From the NCBI GenBank assembly GCA_958450325.1, contig OY288256.1, forward strand, positions 43,790,953-43,854,952: a DNA stretch of 64,000 nt. Direction: 5' to 3'. The translations under genes and the position numbers were made by a program. This document shows, one piece after another, positions 62,761 to 64,000 of the stretch (within the stretch, counting starts at the first letter, position 1; every line of letters starts with the position of its first letter). This stretch comes from Agrostemma githago. Its lineage: Eukaryota > Streptophyta > Magnoliopsida > Caryophyllales > Caryophyllaceae. The notes beneath the pieces were generated by a model. The model did no database searches. It was given only the letters and a program-made list of their open reading frames with translations, and was not told the origin of the DNA.

Positions 62761-64000
62761 TGTGGACATGACATAGGTCCACCCCGACGCGGCCACGCGC
62801 GGGTTTCGGGAGGCGAATGAATCTCCATATGAGATGGTCAAATTGAAATTTAAATCGAAGTAGGAGTCGCCACCGAATTTTGTGGTTATTCGGAACCATT
62901 CGAGCCCACTCTATGTCGTAGTGGGCCGTATACAAAATACGGCCCATTTCCGATGTCAGAGTTCATTGGACTCGTCCCTTTGCATTATGATACCGATACC
63001 GACATTATCGGATATCGTGTATTGAATGACTCTCGTTGCCAATGGATTCGGACGTCCGGAAACCATGGTTCTGAGTAAGGGGTGAGGGTACGTGTTGTGA
63101 AGTTCACTAAGAACACCCAACCCCGCCCGCACTTAGCGGCCTTTACTAAGATATCGTTCGTTTTTGGTGTACACGGGTTAGTTTGACGGTTGAATGATAT
63201 GCAAACATTATTTTCCTAAGCATGTGAGAAAAATAAATAAATGGGTTGTTAAGTCGTTTAATGCATATTAAACTAATAACGTCAAAGTTATTTTAGCATG
63301 TAAAGTCGTTTTAGTCTAATAAAACAATAGAAAAACAAATAAATTGCTACAAACACGAGAAAACGAGTTAGTAACGATTGAATAAATTGAATAAAGACGT
63401 AAATAAATAATATGCATGATTTTTAGAAAAGATTTATGACACGTGATGGATTAACACGTGTTGACCGAAGTCAAAAAAGCATTTATCGAAATATGTCGCG
63501 AAAGTCGCTTTTTATGTAAGATTCGAAAAGAATAAAAAAATAGTAAAGCGAGGAAAAGAAAAAAGGACCCAGGCAACCAGGCAACCGCGCGAGTCGCCTG
63601 ACAGGCGCGCGACTCGCGTGGCGGTCTGTCCGCTTTTTTTCTTTTGTCGAAAATCGTTAATTTTTATAAATCGCGTACAAATATTGATTAAATCATACTC
63701 GATTTATATTTTCGATATTCGTCGTATTCGATATTCGATTATGAGATCGATATCGAATAGTTAGAATGCTTTTAGAAAAGGTTTTGAAAAAAACTCGTTT
63801 TGAACGAAAAAAGAAAAAAAAATTGAACGAAAAAGATGTTAATTCTCTCCGCGTATAAAATCGTTGAATTTTGTTTAAAAAGGTGTAACGATTTTATTAG
63901 CATCAACGAGAATTAATTAATTTAGTTCTTGTTAGATACGATATTCGATTAGAGAATCGATATCGTATTTTAAGAACGTTATACGTAAAAACAGTTTTTT
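62761..64000 (-). repeat. Ogre-like LTR-tail unit, copy 2 (runs out of window)
   Basis: Same tail as the preceding unit, with the GCGCGAGTCGCC / GCGCGACTCGCG pair at 63584-63626. The right boundary is outside the window. Confidence 0.82.
63584..63626. repeat. GCGCGACTCGCG motif pair in second LTR tail
   Basis: Preceded by the phrase CAGGCAACC, duplicated here. The same lead-in occurs before the array at 48047, which ties the three copies together. Confidence 0.8.

Overview
This window is nuclear DNA of a flowering plant and consists almost entirely of nested transposable elements. I find no intact host gene, tRNA, rRNA gene or CRISPR array. The plant assignment rests on the element types: Athila-like and Tat/Ogre-like Ty3/gypsy elements, a chromovirus-type gypsy element, a plant L1-type LINE, a Cassandra TRIM with 5S-like LTRs, a Mutator-type MITE and a CACTA-like insertion. 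The plant family cannot be named from the sequence alone. Most coding tracts carry stops, frameshifts or insertions, so this looks like old gene-poor heterochromatin.

Layout, left side. A minus-strand LTR (family C, 1-1033) interrupts a plus-strand LINE. The LINE runs from 1034 to a poly-A tail at 13778 and is split by element A (2108-11652, target duplication TATAT). Element A is split in turn by a solo LTR (4628-6395, duplication GATTT). A truncated second family-C LTR follows (13780-14294). Then comes a Tat/Ogre-like element (about 14295-30291) broken by element B (14846-22794), a Cassandra TRIM (23609-24354), a solo LTR of the A/B type (25004-26643) and a CACTA-like insertion (about 28759-29968).

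Right side. A minus-strand Athila-like element is spread over 30 kb: gag/protease at 60319-59444, reverse transcriptase at 59169-58212, RNase H at 34583-34276 and the start of the next domain at 30488-30346. Two insertions explain the gaps: a 3.8-kb solo LTR (30489-34275) and a unit with outer ends at 34589 and 58211. That unit contains a MITE, a rearranged non-autonomous Ogre-like element (about 37959-49725) with two large inverted repeats, microsatellite-flanked repeats and an internally deleted chromovirus-type element (53339-57617). The window ends with a third family-C LTR (60424-about 61235), a broken MITE and two 1.28-kb LTR-tail repeats.

How the parts relate. Elements A and B belong to one non-autonomous family. 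Both have an Athila-type primer-binding site, one long glutamine/proline/tyrosine-rich ORF and no pol, so they probably depended on enzymes from an element such as the Athila copy here. The most striking signal crosses family boundaries. LTRs of at least three unrelated families, and the 3' UTR repeats of the Ogre-like element, carry clusters of short near-perfect palindromes. Each family uses a different palindrome, and within one LTR type the palindrome is exchanged at a fixed position.
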